Below are positions 23,466 through 35,948 of a DNA stretch of 64,000 nt, piece after piece. Origin of the DNA: Collybiopsis luxurians FD-317 M1 (Eukaryota; Basidiomycota; Agaricomycetes; Agaricales; Omphalotaceae); contig KN834784.1 of the NCBI GenBank assembly GCA_000827265.1, forward strand, positions 355,719-419,718. Direction: 5' to 3'. The notes beneath the pieces were generated by a model, which saw only the letters and a program-made list of their open reading frames with translations, was not told where the DNA came from and ran no database searches. How positions within the stretch are numbered: position 1 is the first letter of the stretch; each line of letters opens with the position of its first letter. Position numbers and translations under genes: made by a program.

Positions 23466-26388
23466 AGAAGTGAATGGTCACCGTCATGGTGGCGTTGGTC
23501 CAGGTGGAGATAGCAGTCGTCTTCGTCGGTCCTCCCACTCTAGCCGAAGCCCTTGGCACTATGAGAAATTCGAAGCTTGCGGCTGGAAAGCAGCATTCTC
23601 CAAGCAGCCTCAGATTCAGCTAAATGATATCTCTGGTTTCCTCACTAGGCTGGCTTCTAATGCCATTTCGATGATATTCCTCCGCCTGTAGGCCATTCAC
23701 GACCTATTAACCTCGAGTTTGACACTGGGAGTATGGGAGGTTCAAGTGATGGTGGGAGATGTTCAGCGGACGAGAAACTCCGTTTTCAGTATTCATGAAA
23801 TACTGATCATTTGTAGACAACTGGAAAAGAACCGCCCGCAAAAACTACCATCTAGACTGTTAGAATAATTGTCGGAGCCCAAGATAACATCAAAGAAAAC
23901 AGTCCAAGAGGAGGGATAAACGAGTACCGTACAAGCTGTAACTACAGAGCTTGTATAGTACTTGCACCACAGGGCAACCTATCAGTCGTGTGCGGCGATC
24001 GGTTGCGCTGGCTCGCACATCCGCTGTGTCCCGAATTCACTGAGTCGAGATGCGGCTGCTAACAGTATTATCGATCGCTGTCCCAGGGCGGCTCGGTCCA
24101 GCGGAGAAATCTCGTGGTGCTTGGGAGACAGGCTCAGAGTGATTACTCTGATGATATGCCACTTTGAGTCTGGGGAGAACACTAGCAAAAGGAAAACAAA
24201 CCTCGGTAACAGTGGTCCTAGTAGTACAAGAATCGGCATGAAGCTTCCTACGCAGGTTTACTCTGGAGTTCAAGATCTGGAAAAACAGAAAGCAGTAAAT
24301 ATCAAATATGCACTAGGTAAGTATCCAGACGTACGGCTAGGAATGTATTTCTACACTCAGGCATGTCAGAATTCAATGCTGCAGTACAGAGTATGCAGAG
24401 GTTCACTCACGTATATACTCTACCCATTGGCTGGTATGTGGCATCATCAGTAAGGGTTAAAAAGATGTCAAACAAACACACAATAGAAAATACCACAAAG
24501 ATTATTGTATCCCGCCGTACACTCTATAGAACAGGCTAAATCACAATCTTCCTGAGGATAGGCAACCTACAATGGTAATGATTTGCAGGATCTACAATTT
24601 CCGTCAGCATCTTTCAGCATACTGCCTATGAATATGACACACAGCAAAGAGACTCGCAAAAGAACCGCTTTCAATAGCTTCTCGTATGAATCGAGACACG
24701 AGATAATCCGTCTCTTCATCAATGTACTGAGCATTAACCGGAACGAACGTGCAGAATTCCGTGAAACTTACGGCTAAGCCCATTTCGGCTTTTTCGCAAG
24801 TAAAATATAAGGCATGCACTGTAAAATGTGATTGTGAGTGAAACAGAGGCCTGTATGCCTCTCAATTCACCTGATTGCTATATCGGTCGAGACTGTCAAG
24901 GCTCGGCAGCTAGCATAATCTAAAACATTAACGCTGAATAGAGAGTTTACTCCCAAGGAGGGATCACCTGGATACAAGGGAAACATAGTGTAATACTGTT
25001 GCAAATCTGTAGGATAAAGATCCATTCAGGATTGAATAATGAAGATAAAGTAAAATCATGAACGTACTGTTTTGCCTGTAAGGTGACCGCTGAAGATGCG
25101 ATGCTCAAACACCACTTTGTTGTTAATTAGTTTTAGAGCACGCGTGTTGATGCTTGCTAGACGCACCTCAACAAAGATGAGGATCAATAAAATCATGTAT
25201 ACAACCCCAGACTCGGAGCCGGAAAGTTTCTTTACACGATGTGCAAGAAAAATCTGGATAGGACAAGCGCTTCTGATGAAGAGTTCAAGTGAATATGAGA
25301 ATACGCTAGGATTCCCGATTCATAACAACCCACAATGCTGTCAAGGCAGTAGTAATATTTATCTGCCAATGATTGGCTAGGAGATATGCCTCGTTATTGA
25401 AATTGTCGACGGTAAACTGCCAAAGAATGTGCACCGATAGTACGGTGTGAAGAGTGTCAATGAGTAGCTCCCAGGAAATCATCAACCTTGGCGTACAGAA
25501 GGTCAAGAGCAAGTATAAAGATGATCAAATAAGATCCCTCACTTTATTGCAAGTCGATCTCGAGTCCCTAGCCTGAAATATGTTATAAACTGCAGAAAAC
25601 ATAGGCCGTAAAGGAAGGTGTTGAACTGGTATGCCGTGCTGAGAGCGAGGTTCGAAATTGAAGATCAAAAATCACTTCATACCATGACGGCGATTAATAG
25701 TGGCCCCACGATTACCGTTACATTAGCATCCATTAGGTGGCTTGAGGCGTTGAGTCTCCCGAGCGAGATTTTGGGATAAACGAGTGTAGAGGAATGGGGG
25801 GCATCGTTAATCGCCTCAGAGACTTATATGTATGCTAACCGACTCGGACTCTTTTGTCTGACCCTGAACTTCGGTGTGAAAAGTCTGGTACTGTGAATGG
25901 ATTCATGACGGAAAGTGGAGGGTCGGCAATATTTTGGGGTTGTATTCGTTCTGTTTGTAGGTACCCATGTACGCCCTATATCAAGAACCAGACTCGGAGT
26001 ATAGCCGACTATAACGACTATACGAGGAAACAAAGAGCTCATTTTTTTAAATTTTAACTTTTAAGCCTCGTGGATTTTGGTGTCAGTAGCATGACTTAGC
26101 ATGACTTCTAGACCCATGGAGCTATTTTCATTGAATGCCTGAAGCTGTAATAGAATTAATTTTGACTGGTTTCGACTGCGGTTTCATGATCATCAGCAAT
26201 GTCCCCATAATGATAACAATGCCACTTGTCACGTTGGTTTGAATAGGGAGTTTCTCAAATAGCAGCCCAGACTGCCAGTCTAGAATTGAGCGGAGCCTGG
26301 AAGACGCGTATGAATGCTACTGATGTGTAAAAATTTAAAGAGTTGGTTTAAAAGAGGTGTCGGCATACTAAAACAGCGGCGGCTAGTC
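23466..26388. other. Gene-poor stretch, no supported gene
   Basis: Begins where the left duplicated arm ends. Several short frames exist on both strands, but none has family motifs or a convincing splice pattern. Around 26350 it resembles sequence at 29530 and 32510, the outer edge of the RTA1 tandem units. Confidence 0.4.
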
Positions 26389-26730
26389 CAGGGGGCTGCC
26401 AGTATTGCAGTCGCTAAAATCAGCAAGTACAAGGGTATCTGTGGGAATATCCCTGTTTAGGACCCGGTTTGTATGCACCGCCAAAAGCTACCGTAACGAG
26501 TGATGGCCTTTATTTGACCTATATGCGAATTATGTGTGATGCCGATAATGGTGTACCACCTGCAGCTTATATATGAGTTGTCATTATATTCACTTCCAAT
26601 CTCTTAAAATTAGACAAAGAGGTATGTTTTGACCAATTCTCGACACATCGTAAGGTCGCCCAAAAGAGTTATTCCCACGGATCCCCTTGTACCTGCTGAT
26701 TTTAGCGACTGCAATACTGGCACCCCCCTG
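26389..26730. mobile_element. hAT-type MITE, 342 bases
   Basis: Long inverted repeats: the left begins CAGGGGGCTGCCAGTATTGC and the right, on the minus strand, begins CAGGGGGGTGCCAGTATTGC, with matching of more than 60 bases. Flanking 8-base direct repeats (GGCTAGTC at 26381-26388, TGCTAGTC at 26731-26738) fit the hAT superfamily. No coding capacity. Related sequence at about 29553 and 32541 reads through GTCTAGTCGCTTCTTGG with no insert, a natural empty site. Confidence 0.85.
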
Positions 26731-26738
26731 TGCTAGTC

Positions 26739-27477
26739 CCTTCTTGAGCACTCGGTATCATACGGGCCCAGTGCGGAAAGTTATTATTAACAAATAACAT
26801 AAAAAGACGAACGAACTTTTCCAGTATCAGACATGCTTCACTTCGCTGTAACTGTGACAGCATGGAGGAGCTAATCTTGAGCTATGCGCGACATGCGGGT
26901 CACCTTTGAACCGTTACTCGTAAGTATACTTGGATTCATCGAGGTTACCTGGTGACTCGGCTTACTATTTGTTGCCTGAAGACAGTCGTTACTGTATTTC
27001 CATTTTCACGAGCGAATTCGCCTTGTTGAGTTGCAATATTGCAATAGGTCGGGACTAGCCTAACGAAAATCTTGTCAGTGTCAGTATCACATCGCGTGAC
27101 GTGATTGATCGTGTCAGCACGTTCATCAGTTTCTGAATTTGGCGTGTGCTCTGCTTAATCAATGCGATGTCAATTGAAATAAGATAACGAAACTACGACG
27201 ACGACCAATGATTGCTTTGAAAAGTGAATAAACACGTAGATGATGTAGTAACGCTGCTTGCTTTACAATTACCTATATAAAGTTATATTTTACCGTTCAC
27301 ATATCTGCACAATTTACTTTCCATGAATTACGAATGTCCTCCAGCTTGATTTGACTAGCACTGGCTGTAGCTCTCAAAAAGCAGAAGACCGCATTCAATA
27401 TTAGCTGGACTAAACTGCGGACTGGGAGGGAGCATCTTCATCCTTTGCAATGGAAGAACTGGGAGAAAATGGACGCG
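26739..27477. other. Intergenic, start of tandem unit 1
   Basis: From about 26950 onward this matches 29760-30120 of the second unit (for example GCGAATTCGCCTT and GAAAAGTGAATAAACACGTAGATGA). No gene seen; it is the 3' flank of the RTA1-like pseudogene. Confidence 0.5.
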
Positions 27478-29660
27478 CTAAAAAAATCCAGGATGTATGA
27501 AATTCATCCTATAAATCGCAACTACAATCATGGTTCCGTCGAGGACGTCTAATATGAATCAAACAGCCAGACGTTTGTACGCCAATGACCCCAATGATCT
27601 GAAGATGGGAGCAACACTTACTGAAGTACACTTGTGTAGAGATGATTCGGCCACTCCAACCGTTGGTGAGCTCTATTGTACAGTACACCGCTCTGCGTGG
27701 AGGGGAGGGGAGAATGGACGAAGTGGAAAATGAATACGAAGGCACTAGGAACGATTTAGACGGACGGTCTACCGAATAAATAGACATAACGTAGAAAATG
27801 CCAAAGCCGGCGTCATGATTTTGAGTTTCGCGCTCATCCGAGTTGACTTGGGGATACTGGTGTCACCTTTTTCCGGTGGTTGGTCAGTGTCAATGATCAC
27901 AGGGCAGGCAATGGTGTCTGACGAGACCCCGCCGCCCTCGTCCTTTCGAATGATTGGCCTTAATGGTATGTCTTTCAGAAACCGGGTAAAAAATTCTGAA
28001 GCACAAAAGACGTATATAGTGATGGTGGCTGTAAGAGGAACCCATCAACTGATGGACGAGATCTAGGACTCTATTAGGACGTACCCATCTGAAAGACAAT
28101 CCCACCGAGCATGATATGTCCCCCTGGTATAGGGTCTTTGCCTTGACCTACAACCGTCGCTGCCATACCTCCTCCAACAGCTTGTACAATCAACTATATC
28201 AAGTCCTTTTCAATAGTCGTTGAGCGGGTAGGTAGGGGATACAGGAAACCTATAAAGTTGGCAACTTACGAAAGAACAAAGATAATTGAATCTACGTTGT
28301 AACACGTTTAGTCCAGGTGTTTGTAGTTGAGGGTGAAGAGTAAAGGAAAGACTTACACCATCGGGGAGGAATTCGGCTATATTCTGAACCCAGCAATTTG
28401 ATCATGTTTCCAAGTATCACGAAATTCCCGGCGACAAAGGGAGTTGGGGGCAAGATAGTCAGAGTGAGCCTGTCGGTCGGGCGAGCAGGGTTGGAAAGGT
28501 TATCACATCGGAGAACCGCTAATACTAGATCATACTGCATCTCATACGGTCCGAGAAGAAAAGGAGATATACTGGACCAGAGTCTAGCGCTCCACCCCAT
28601 AATTTCGAGAATCCCGGCAAAGACTACGGTAGGGAAGGCCCACCATGTGCGAAAGTAAATTGCCTGGCCTCCCGAAGAGCGAAACAAAGAGTATGGCGAC
28701 ATACTGGGTTGGGATGTAGTTGTATGGAGATAGACTCGCAAGGTCCTGATCGACAGCCATAATAGTTGACAAAGTGACTGCGAGGAAGATCGATAAGCGC
28801 ACTGAAGCAGATTATTCAGTGGTTTATGTAAATTCGCAATGAGCTACGCGCCATTGACTCATGGAGGTGACTTTGATATATCCGTGCAGATGTATACGAG
28901 AAATTCTTGATCTTTCGCTTAAGCAGCAGCATAGAAGGGAAAATTGGCAGACGGCGACGCCACCGCTAAACTGCAAAAACATTAGCATCGAACATATCAG
29001 CTCTACATCAGTATATCTGTCGCATCGTGACAAGACCGGTGAGTCAGCCTGCTAAGTGCGTATAAGAGGCATTTGTTTCTGGTTTTTTTCGCCGAGCTAT
29101 AGTCTCGCATAGTGATTGGCGGAGAACAAGTGGAGTAAGTAAGGCCTTTGGTCCCATAGACCTGCGAACTAAGAAAGTGGACATTGCCGCGGAGTGTGCA
29201 TCAGGGCACGTTGGCGGCACAGCACGGCGACTACAAGGCTGGCTAAAATAAGAGCTAACGTGGAAAACCTCAGAGAGTATGCCAATGTTGAACGTCATAT
29301 TCCAGGCAGGCCTTGTGCTACTTTACGGACAGTCTCGAAAGCTATGTACAGTAGATATCTTCCCGCTTTGCTCCTATCCCGCTTACACCCAAGCCCCGGC
29401 CTCCCAGGAGATGGTGTCAAAGTACAGTTCTTGACGCTGAAAGGCAGCGGAGGTCAACAGTCAACCTTCAAGAAATGAGAGATTGAAAAAGAGAGGGCAA
29501 ATAACAGATATTCAGAGACGTAGGTAATAAAGCGGCGGCATACTGAAGTAGCGGTGTCTAGTCGCTTCTTGGAAACACGGACCATAGCAAGGTCATCATG
29601 AAGATATGGAAATAAGAGGAACATTGAAGAGAGCACAAGTAGGTTAGATACTCACCATGA
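26950..29660. repeat. Tandem duplication unit 1 (RTA1 region)
   Basis: Direct repeat of 29760-32640, diverged, with offset drifting from about 2,810 to 2,990 bases because of indels. Carries the broken RTA1-like copy and its upstream region. Confidence 0.8.
27478..28760 (-). pseudogene. RTA1-like membrane protein, broken tandem copy
   Basis: Homologous along its length to the intact copy at 30231-31665, with the same exon order. Two lesions are clear. Near 28677 the first intron and part of the neighbouring exons are deleted, so LFVSLFG runs directly into the next exon in the wrong frame. At 28194-28196 a TAG replaces the Ser codon in DLISLII. The remaining blocks (FVILGNMIKLLGSEYSRIPPRW, VYCTIELTNGWSGRIISTQVYF) are still readable. 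It is most likely a recent pseudogene. An upstream in-frame ATG at 28802 exists but does not repair it. Confidence 0.85.
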
Positions 29661-30230
29661 GAGCCAGGATGCTTTTTAAGTATTAGCTTGGTTAATGTTA
29701 TGGAGGGAAAAACGAATAAATCTCCGTCAAGCTTACTTTATACGTATAATGTTTACCATGAGTCAGCCCCGACTAGCTATTTATTGCATGAAAGCAGTCT
29801 CTGACTGTCGTTGACTAGATCTATCTTTGCCGAGCGAATTCGCCTTGGTGAAATAGAGGACTAGCCTAACCGAAAAAAAAGAAAGTTCTCAGTGTCACGT
29901 CATGTGATGTGAGCAATCGTGTTAGCGCGTTTACATATCAGTTTGGCGTGCGATTGGCGTGTGCTCTGCTTCATCAACGCGATGTCGGGTTCTCGGTTAA
30001 CCACGACCGAACATTTCTTTGAAAAGTGAATAAACACGTAGATGACACAGTATTGTTTCCTACTTTACAATTACCTATATACGTATACTGGTATTATATT
30101 TTACCGTTCACATATCTGTACAATTTACTTTCCATAAATTACGAATGTCCTTCAGCTTGATTTTGACTAGTACTGGCTGTATTTCTCAAAGCAAAAAAAA
30201 GTATAAGACCGCATTCAACACGAGACTGGA
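28803..30230. other. Spacer between the two RTA1-like copies
   Basis: Upstream region of the broken copy followed by the outer edge of unit 1 and the start of unit 2. Several short minus-strand frames with hydrophobic stretches recur in both units (29044-29298, and 32178-32375), but each has stops and I cannot join them into a gene. Confidence 0.4.
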
Positions 30231-32640
30231 CTAAACCGCAGCTGCATCTTTGGCAATGGAAGGACTTGAAGAAGAAGAACGTGCCAAAAATAATCCAGGA
30301 TGCACGAAATTCATCGTATAAATCGCAAGGACAATCATGGTTCCGTCGAGGACGTCTAATATAAATCAGACAGACAGACAGATGTTTACTTGTCAATGAC
30401 CCCACTGATCTGAAGATGGGAACGATACTTACTGAAGTACACTTGTGTAGAGATGATTCGTCCACTCCAGCCGTTGGTGAGCTCTATCGTACGGTACACC
30501 GCTCTGTACGGAAGGAGGGGAGAAGAGGAATAGAACGAAAGAATGAGTACAGAGGCACCAGGGACAGTTTAGACAGACGTCTTACCGAATGAACAGACAT
30601 AGGGTAGAGAATGTCAAAGCCAATGTCATGAGTTTGAGTTTTGCACTCATCCGAATTGACTTGGGGGTAATGATACTGCTGTCATCTTTTTCCGGTTGTT
30701 GGTCGGCGTCGGTGATCACAGGGCAGGCGATGGTGTCTGACGAGGCCCCGCCGCTCTCGTCCTTTCGAATGACTGGCCTCAGTGGTAGGTCTTTCAGGAA
30801 CCGGGTGAAGAATTCTGAGGCACAAAAGACGTATATAGTGATGGTAGCTGTAAGCGAAAGATCTCAGTTGATGAACGGGAAAGCCAAAAGACGATCCAGG
30901 ATTTCATCAATACGTACCCATCTGAAAGACAATCCCACCGAGCATGATATGTCCCCCCGGTGTAGGGTCCTTGCCTTGACCTGCGGCTGTCGCTGCCAGA
31001 CCTCCTCCAACAGCTTGGATAATTAACGATATCAGGTCCTTTTCGATGGTTGTTGAGCGGGTAGGTAGGGGATACAGGAAATTTCAACGCTTAGTAACTT
31101 ACGAAAGAGCAAAATATAATTGAATCTACATTTAACATGTTCAGTTCAAGTTCTTGTTTCTCACGGCAAGAAATAAAGAAAGGACTTACACCATCGGGGC
31201 GGAATTCGACTATATTGTGGACCCAGCAGTTTGATCATGTTCCCGAGTATCACGAAATTCCCAGCGACAAAGGGCGTTGGGGCCAAGATAGTCAGAGTGA
31301 GCCTGTCGGTCGAGCGAGAAGAGTTAAAAAGGTTGTAGAAATCGGAGATCGCTGATGGAACATACTGCATCTCATACGGTCCAAGAAGAAGAGGAGATAT
31401 ACTCGACCAGAGTCTAGCGCTCCACCCCATGATTTCGAGGATCCCTGCAAAGACGATGGTAGGGAAGGCCCACCATGTGCGGGAGTAGATCGCTTGGCCG
31501 GTGTGTAAAGCTGCAAAGATGTAGGGAGGTTAGGGTCTCACCAAAAGGAAAAGAAAAATTTTGACCTGTAGAAATCCCGAAGAGCGTGACGAAGATTATG
31601 GCAACATACTCGGTCGGGATGTAGTTGTATGGAGATAGACTCGCAAGGTCCTGGTCGACAGCCATAACAGCTCACAGAATGACTGCGGGGATGATCGATG
31701 AGCGAACTGAAGCGGATTATTTGGCAGTGGTTTATATAAATGCGGCATAAGTTACGCGTCATTTACTCACGAAGGCGCAACCATTGAGGCTTGCATATGG
31801 CCGTGCAGATGTATACCCGAGAAATCCTTGATCTTTCGCGTAAGCATGGAAGAAAAAGTTGGCGGACGCTGTGACATTGGCTGGCAGACGCCCACAAAAT
31901 GATACACCGGTAAACCGGCAAAACATCACATCGGACACATCAGTTCGACATCAGCATCACTATACCGTTACTGCATACAACAGCTATCGCATCGTGATAA
32001 AACCTGTTCAGCCTGGAAAACATATCGATTTGAGTTTGTGGGTACATGAGGTACTTGTATTCGTTTTTTCGCAGAGATATAGCCTCGCACAGCGATGTGG
32101 CGGAAAACAGGAAGAGGAAGACCGTTTATCCCATACACCTGCGAATTAAGAAAGTCGAGATCGCCGCGGAGGGTGCGTCAGAAGCTGCGGCACATTGGCG
32201 GTACAGCACGGCGACTACAAAGCTGGCTAAAATAAGAGCTATCGTGGAAAGTCTCTGAGGGTAGGCCAATGTTGAATGATGTTACATTCCAGGCAGGTCT
32301 TGTGCTACTGTACAAACAATCTCGAAAGCTATGTACAGAAGATATCTTCCCGCTTTGCTCCTGTTCCATTTGCACCCAAGTCCCAGCCTCCTATGAGACG
32401 CAGTAAAAGTGGAATTCTTGACGCTGAAAAAGTAACAGAGGTCAATAATCAACATTCAAGAAATAAAAAGAAAGAATAAAAAAACAGAGATTCAGAGAGC
32501 TAGGTAATAAAGTGTCGGCATACTGAAGCAGCGGTGTCTAGTCGCTTCTTGGAAACACGGACCATAGCAAGGTCATCATGAAGATACAGAAATGATAGGA
32601 GCATCGAAGAGAGCACAAATAAGTTAGATACTCACCATGA
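29760..32640. repeat. Tandem duplication unit 2 (RTA1 region)
   Basis: Direct repeat of 26950-29660. Ends near 32640, where the last shared sequence is TCACCATGAGAGCCAG, just before the F-box gene promoter. Confidence 0.8.
30231..31665 (-). CDS. RTA1-like seven-helix membrane protein
   Basis: About 320 residues in eight or so exons that all join in frame. Start MAVDQDLASLSPYNYIPTEYV at 31665; stop at 30231 after SIAKDAAAV. Family hallmarks: YNYIPTEYVAIIFVTLFG, HTGQAIYSRTWW, EILEIMGWSARLWSS-type region (ILEIMGWSARLWSSISP), LAPTPFVAGNFVILG, the small exon giving RWYSIIFCSF, DLISLIIQAVGGGLAATAAG, ELTNGWSGRIISTQVYFNVLDG and MNFVHPG. RTA1 and relatives are plasma-membrane proteins linked to resistance to 7-aminocholesterol and to lipid movement or stress. 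The loop before the sixth helix is long and polar (KDESGGASSD...). It is the intact member of a tandem pair. Confidence 0.9.
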
Positions 32641-32873
32641 GAGCCAGCAAGCTGTTTGAGGAAAGGCTGGTCATGGGGGAGAAGAAAGCCACAGCAAAGA
32701 AAATTTTCGGTCACGCACGGGTCATTGGGATCACGCGACGTGACTTTATCGTGACCTGTGACTTCCGCGTCCTCTTGATAGTTACCGCTACCTCCAGGAT
32801 CCAGATCTCGATACCACTCAGTATTTACTTCAGCTACCAATCATATCCTGATTCTAACGCTTATCTTACAGGC
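31666..32873. other. Divergent intergenic region
   Basis: Promoters of the RTA1-like gene (minus) and the F-box gene (plus). An open frame from 32637 runs into the F-box start but its extra N-terminus (MRASKLFEERL) overlaps the repeat edge and is not needed for the domain. Confidence 0.45.
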
Positions 32874-34825
32874 ATGAATCGCGTCTCTGGCTTTGAATTT
32901 TTGCCCAACGAGTTATATCATCGAATCCAAGAACAAATCTTCGAGAACAAGACCCTTCTATCTCTGATCCTGGTTTCGAAACACTTTTACTCTGCGTTTC
33001 TGCCATACATATATCACTATGTAAACTCCCTAGCTTTGGGGACTCTTGCCCTGTCGGACAATGAAAGGTTCCCACTTGGACCTCACCCCGCTACGTTTGT
33101 GAAGGAGATGTCGTTTGAGATTCCGTATAGGAAGAAACGGATCATTAGTGTCGCTGATGCTCCCGATGAAGAAGAAACTGAGAGCGGAGGGATGAACTGG
33201 AAGGAGAAGGAGATTGGTCCTACTGAACTCCTCTCGTTGCAAAAGCAGCTCACGGCAGCAATCAGGAATATCCGTGCTCACGCCTCGTCTTCTGCTGTAC
33301 GACGGTTCACGTACAGCTGCTCTGCTCTGAGCCTTCCTGATGCTTTTGGGAATGTAGAGTTTGCAGAGTTCGGTGCCTTGAAAGATGTTGGGGTATTCTG
33401 TTCGTTTCCTTCTAGGAATCTGCGAAAGAGTTTGGCGATGCTTGTGAGTCTTAAGAACGGAGTTTTGTTTTTTGGCGCAGACCGAGCTCAACTCGCGATG
33501 AACATGTAGAAAGCTCTTTGCAGTGCATCTACCTTGACGGGATTAGAACTCATTTTTCCTAGGTTGGAGCACGCTCGTAAGTTATTACTTTGCACAATCT
33601 CGCTTATCATAGTATAACTTCCTTCTGCAAACCTAGCCGACTCTACAACACAAGCAAAAATCCTCCTTCAAACTGCCAAAACATGTCCCAATCTGAAACG
33701 ACTCGCGATTGGCATTCCAAGGATGGATCCAAAGAACTTGCCTTCCCATTCCCCTGAACATGTTCAACGAGCCTTGGACAATCCAGAGTTTACCTTTTCC
33801 GCATTGAGGCTCTTTGCCTTTTCGGATTTTGGATTGAATCCAGGTAAACGTGCGTTGGATTGTACATCTTTTTTTCGTCGGCATCCTACTATCGAATGGC
33901 TCGAGTTTAACTCTTCAGAGTCTATCAACCACCCTAGTCATGGCGGTGGTTCTGCTCCGGATATCCTACCCAATTTAAAGATCTTTCACGGATATTTGGA
34001 GGATTACATCTCGCTGTGTACCGAATCGAGGCCTATCAATGAGATTTCGTTGTCCCTATTGGACTTGGATGAGGAGGAGCCGTTATTTGAGGGGGCGTTG
34101 AAAGAAAACAAGACGTTAAGGAGGTTGTTTATGCATGATCATCGCCTCCCGTATACGGTGGGGAGAGATATGCCTGGGTATAGTGTAGAGGTTTTGAGGA
34201 AGATCACGGATTCCAGTCCAGGTTTGACGCATTTTGATTGTTGGGCTGATTGCGAGGCGTCGAGAGCCGAGGTTCGTTGGTTGTGTTTGTTCAGCTTGTA
34301 AATTGAGATTCTAACGCCTTCTTATCTTGTTTGTTTGTTCTTTTTTGCCCGCAGCATCTTCGAAGCCTATATCGCATGCTCGCCACCAACCTTCCCAACC
34401 TGACTCATCTCCGAATGGTGATGTGTTTACCTATCGAAGGTGACACGGCGTTCAGTATTAATGAGGTAGGGTTGCAGCCTTACATTCATGATTTGCGTGA
34501 GGCGCATTTGGATGCGTTGAATTGGGCGATGAGAGGCCATGGTGGGTTCAAGACGGCGAGAGTGGAGATTTATGCGTTGTTGGATAAGAGTTACTTGAAT
34601 GGGATGTTTTATTTTATGAAGAAAGGGAGAGTCAGAGTAAGCGGGGATGAGGAACGGGAAGGAGGGGAGGGGAAGGGGGGGAAGGAGAGGAAAGAGGAAG
34701 GAGAGGAGGGGCAAGGGCAGGGACAAGGACAACTTGAAAGACGGAAGGAGATCGTTTTGGTCCCGAAGGAAGATTGGTTAATGTATAGGAGAGATGCATT
34801 GGAGAACCCTTCGGTTCGGATTTGA
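32874..34825 (+). CDS. F-box protein with LRR-like C-terminal region
   Basis: About 580 residues in four exons. The start at 32874 gives MNRVSGFEFLPNELYHRIQE, followed by LLSLILVSKHFYSAFLPYIY: together the classic F-box (LPxEL...I......L..L.LVSK.F). The frame then crosses introns at about 33445-33508 (donor GTGAGT) and about 33571-33638, and one ending in CCCGCAG before HLRSLYRML. The middle contains leucine-spaced segments (CPNLKRLAIGIPRM, LPNLKIFHGYL, KTLRRLFMHDH, LPNLTHLRMVMCLP) as in LRR-type substrate receptors of SCF ubiquitin ligases. A short Glu/Gly/Gln-rich insert (EEREGGEGKGGKERKEEGEE) lies near the end. Substrate unknown. F-box families are expanded in mushrooms, and this one borders the RTA1 duplication. 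Confidence 0.75.
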
Positions 34826-35948
34826 GTAGGCATGCATACGGTGGGTCGTACATACTTTTTTCATAAAATTTGATATTGTTCTGGCAGACTCTAGACATAC
34901 TTCAGAACCGGTATATATCGTGCTATACCGTGTCGGCTTTTGCATGCTAGTACATATGGATTTCATAAGTGACCGTAAGTATAGACGTAAGCCCGTCAAC
35001 ACTGGCACATAGGAGGACGAGATTTACTACTTATGTACGGGATGTAAGTACGGCAATTCTTCTCAGGCTGCGGGTCGGGTCGAATGATTGTGAGGAAAGG
35101 AGGACGAAAGGGAGAATAAGACCCCGGGTTCTGTATGATATTCACCGGTTATGTGATTGGTTGCTGTGGCGAAGCCTTGCGCTGGGCTCGTGCAAAGCTA
35201 AATACAGTAAAGTGGGAATGGAGCTGAGGCAATTGACACAGGTTGTCTGTTGACGCTCCAGGCTCCTCGATATGATGCGGGTAGCTTGGTGTGTTATGGA
35301 AGAAGGTATTTACGGATTGTCGGAGAAAGAAAAGGGGCATGTACATATCTGCCGGTATGCATGTACATCCTCATCTCTCGTACCGACCCTACGCCTGGGA
35401 TCTGGATGTATGTATGTAGGCGAATTTTCTCTCGGTAGCCATGGTCCCCTGCTGAGGATGTAGAGCAATATTTGTGTTGTATAGCTTAAATATCAGACGA
35501 TATATCTATTGTATACTAGAACTTGATCTGAATTGATTGCTGATTGTGAGAAAAAATTCGGAAAGGACTGTTTTACCCCAAAGGCCGAGATCGACTCCAC
35601 CGTTGACATTGTTGGGCCATCTCCCGGACAGTCTCTCCACAGCTGAGGGGGAACGAGAAAGAAGAAACAAAGATGATGATTACCTTGTTCCAACTCTAGT
35701 TCGGTTAACGGTTTGGAACATTGTTGCTCATTAATAATTCATCTTAGTATCACCCCCCGAGGACGACCATCTTGGACGCCTGGCACGGCGACCACGACGA
35801 CCACGACAGTGTTTAACCTTGGAATCCCCTCAAACGAAACGACAAAGACGCAATTGACTTGCGTACATTAAAAGTCCTGCAGTCTTTACTCGAATCCCCC
35901 CCCCACGCTCTCTCAAATTAGCCACGAATTTTATTTTTTTTCCTTCTC
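34826..35948. other. Intergenic stretch, no gene seen
   Basis: Includes the 3' flank of the F-box gene and the promoter side of the Ser-rich membrane protein. A C-run and pyrimidine-rich stretch occurs just before 35949. No supported feature. Confidence 0.4.

Noticed and set aside
23962..24453. Open frame of 163 residues
   Set aside because: No family motif, no start context or intron pattern, and an equally long frame on the other strand; likely chance.
32178..32375. Minus-strand exon-like pieces (also at 29044-29298) with a hydrophobic run, thought to be a second gene in the RTA1 units
   Set aside because: Each piece meets stops and the splice sites do not link them in either unit; perhaps relics of a membrane protein gene but not supportable.
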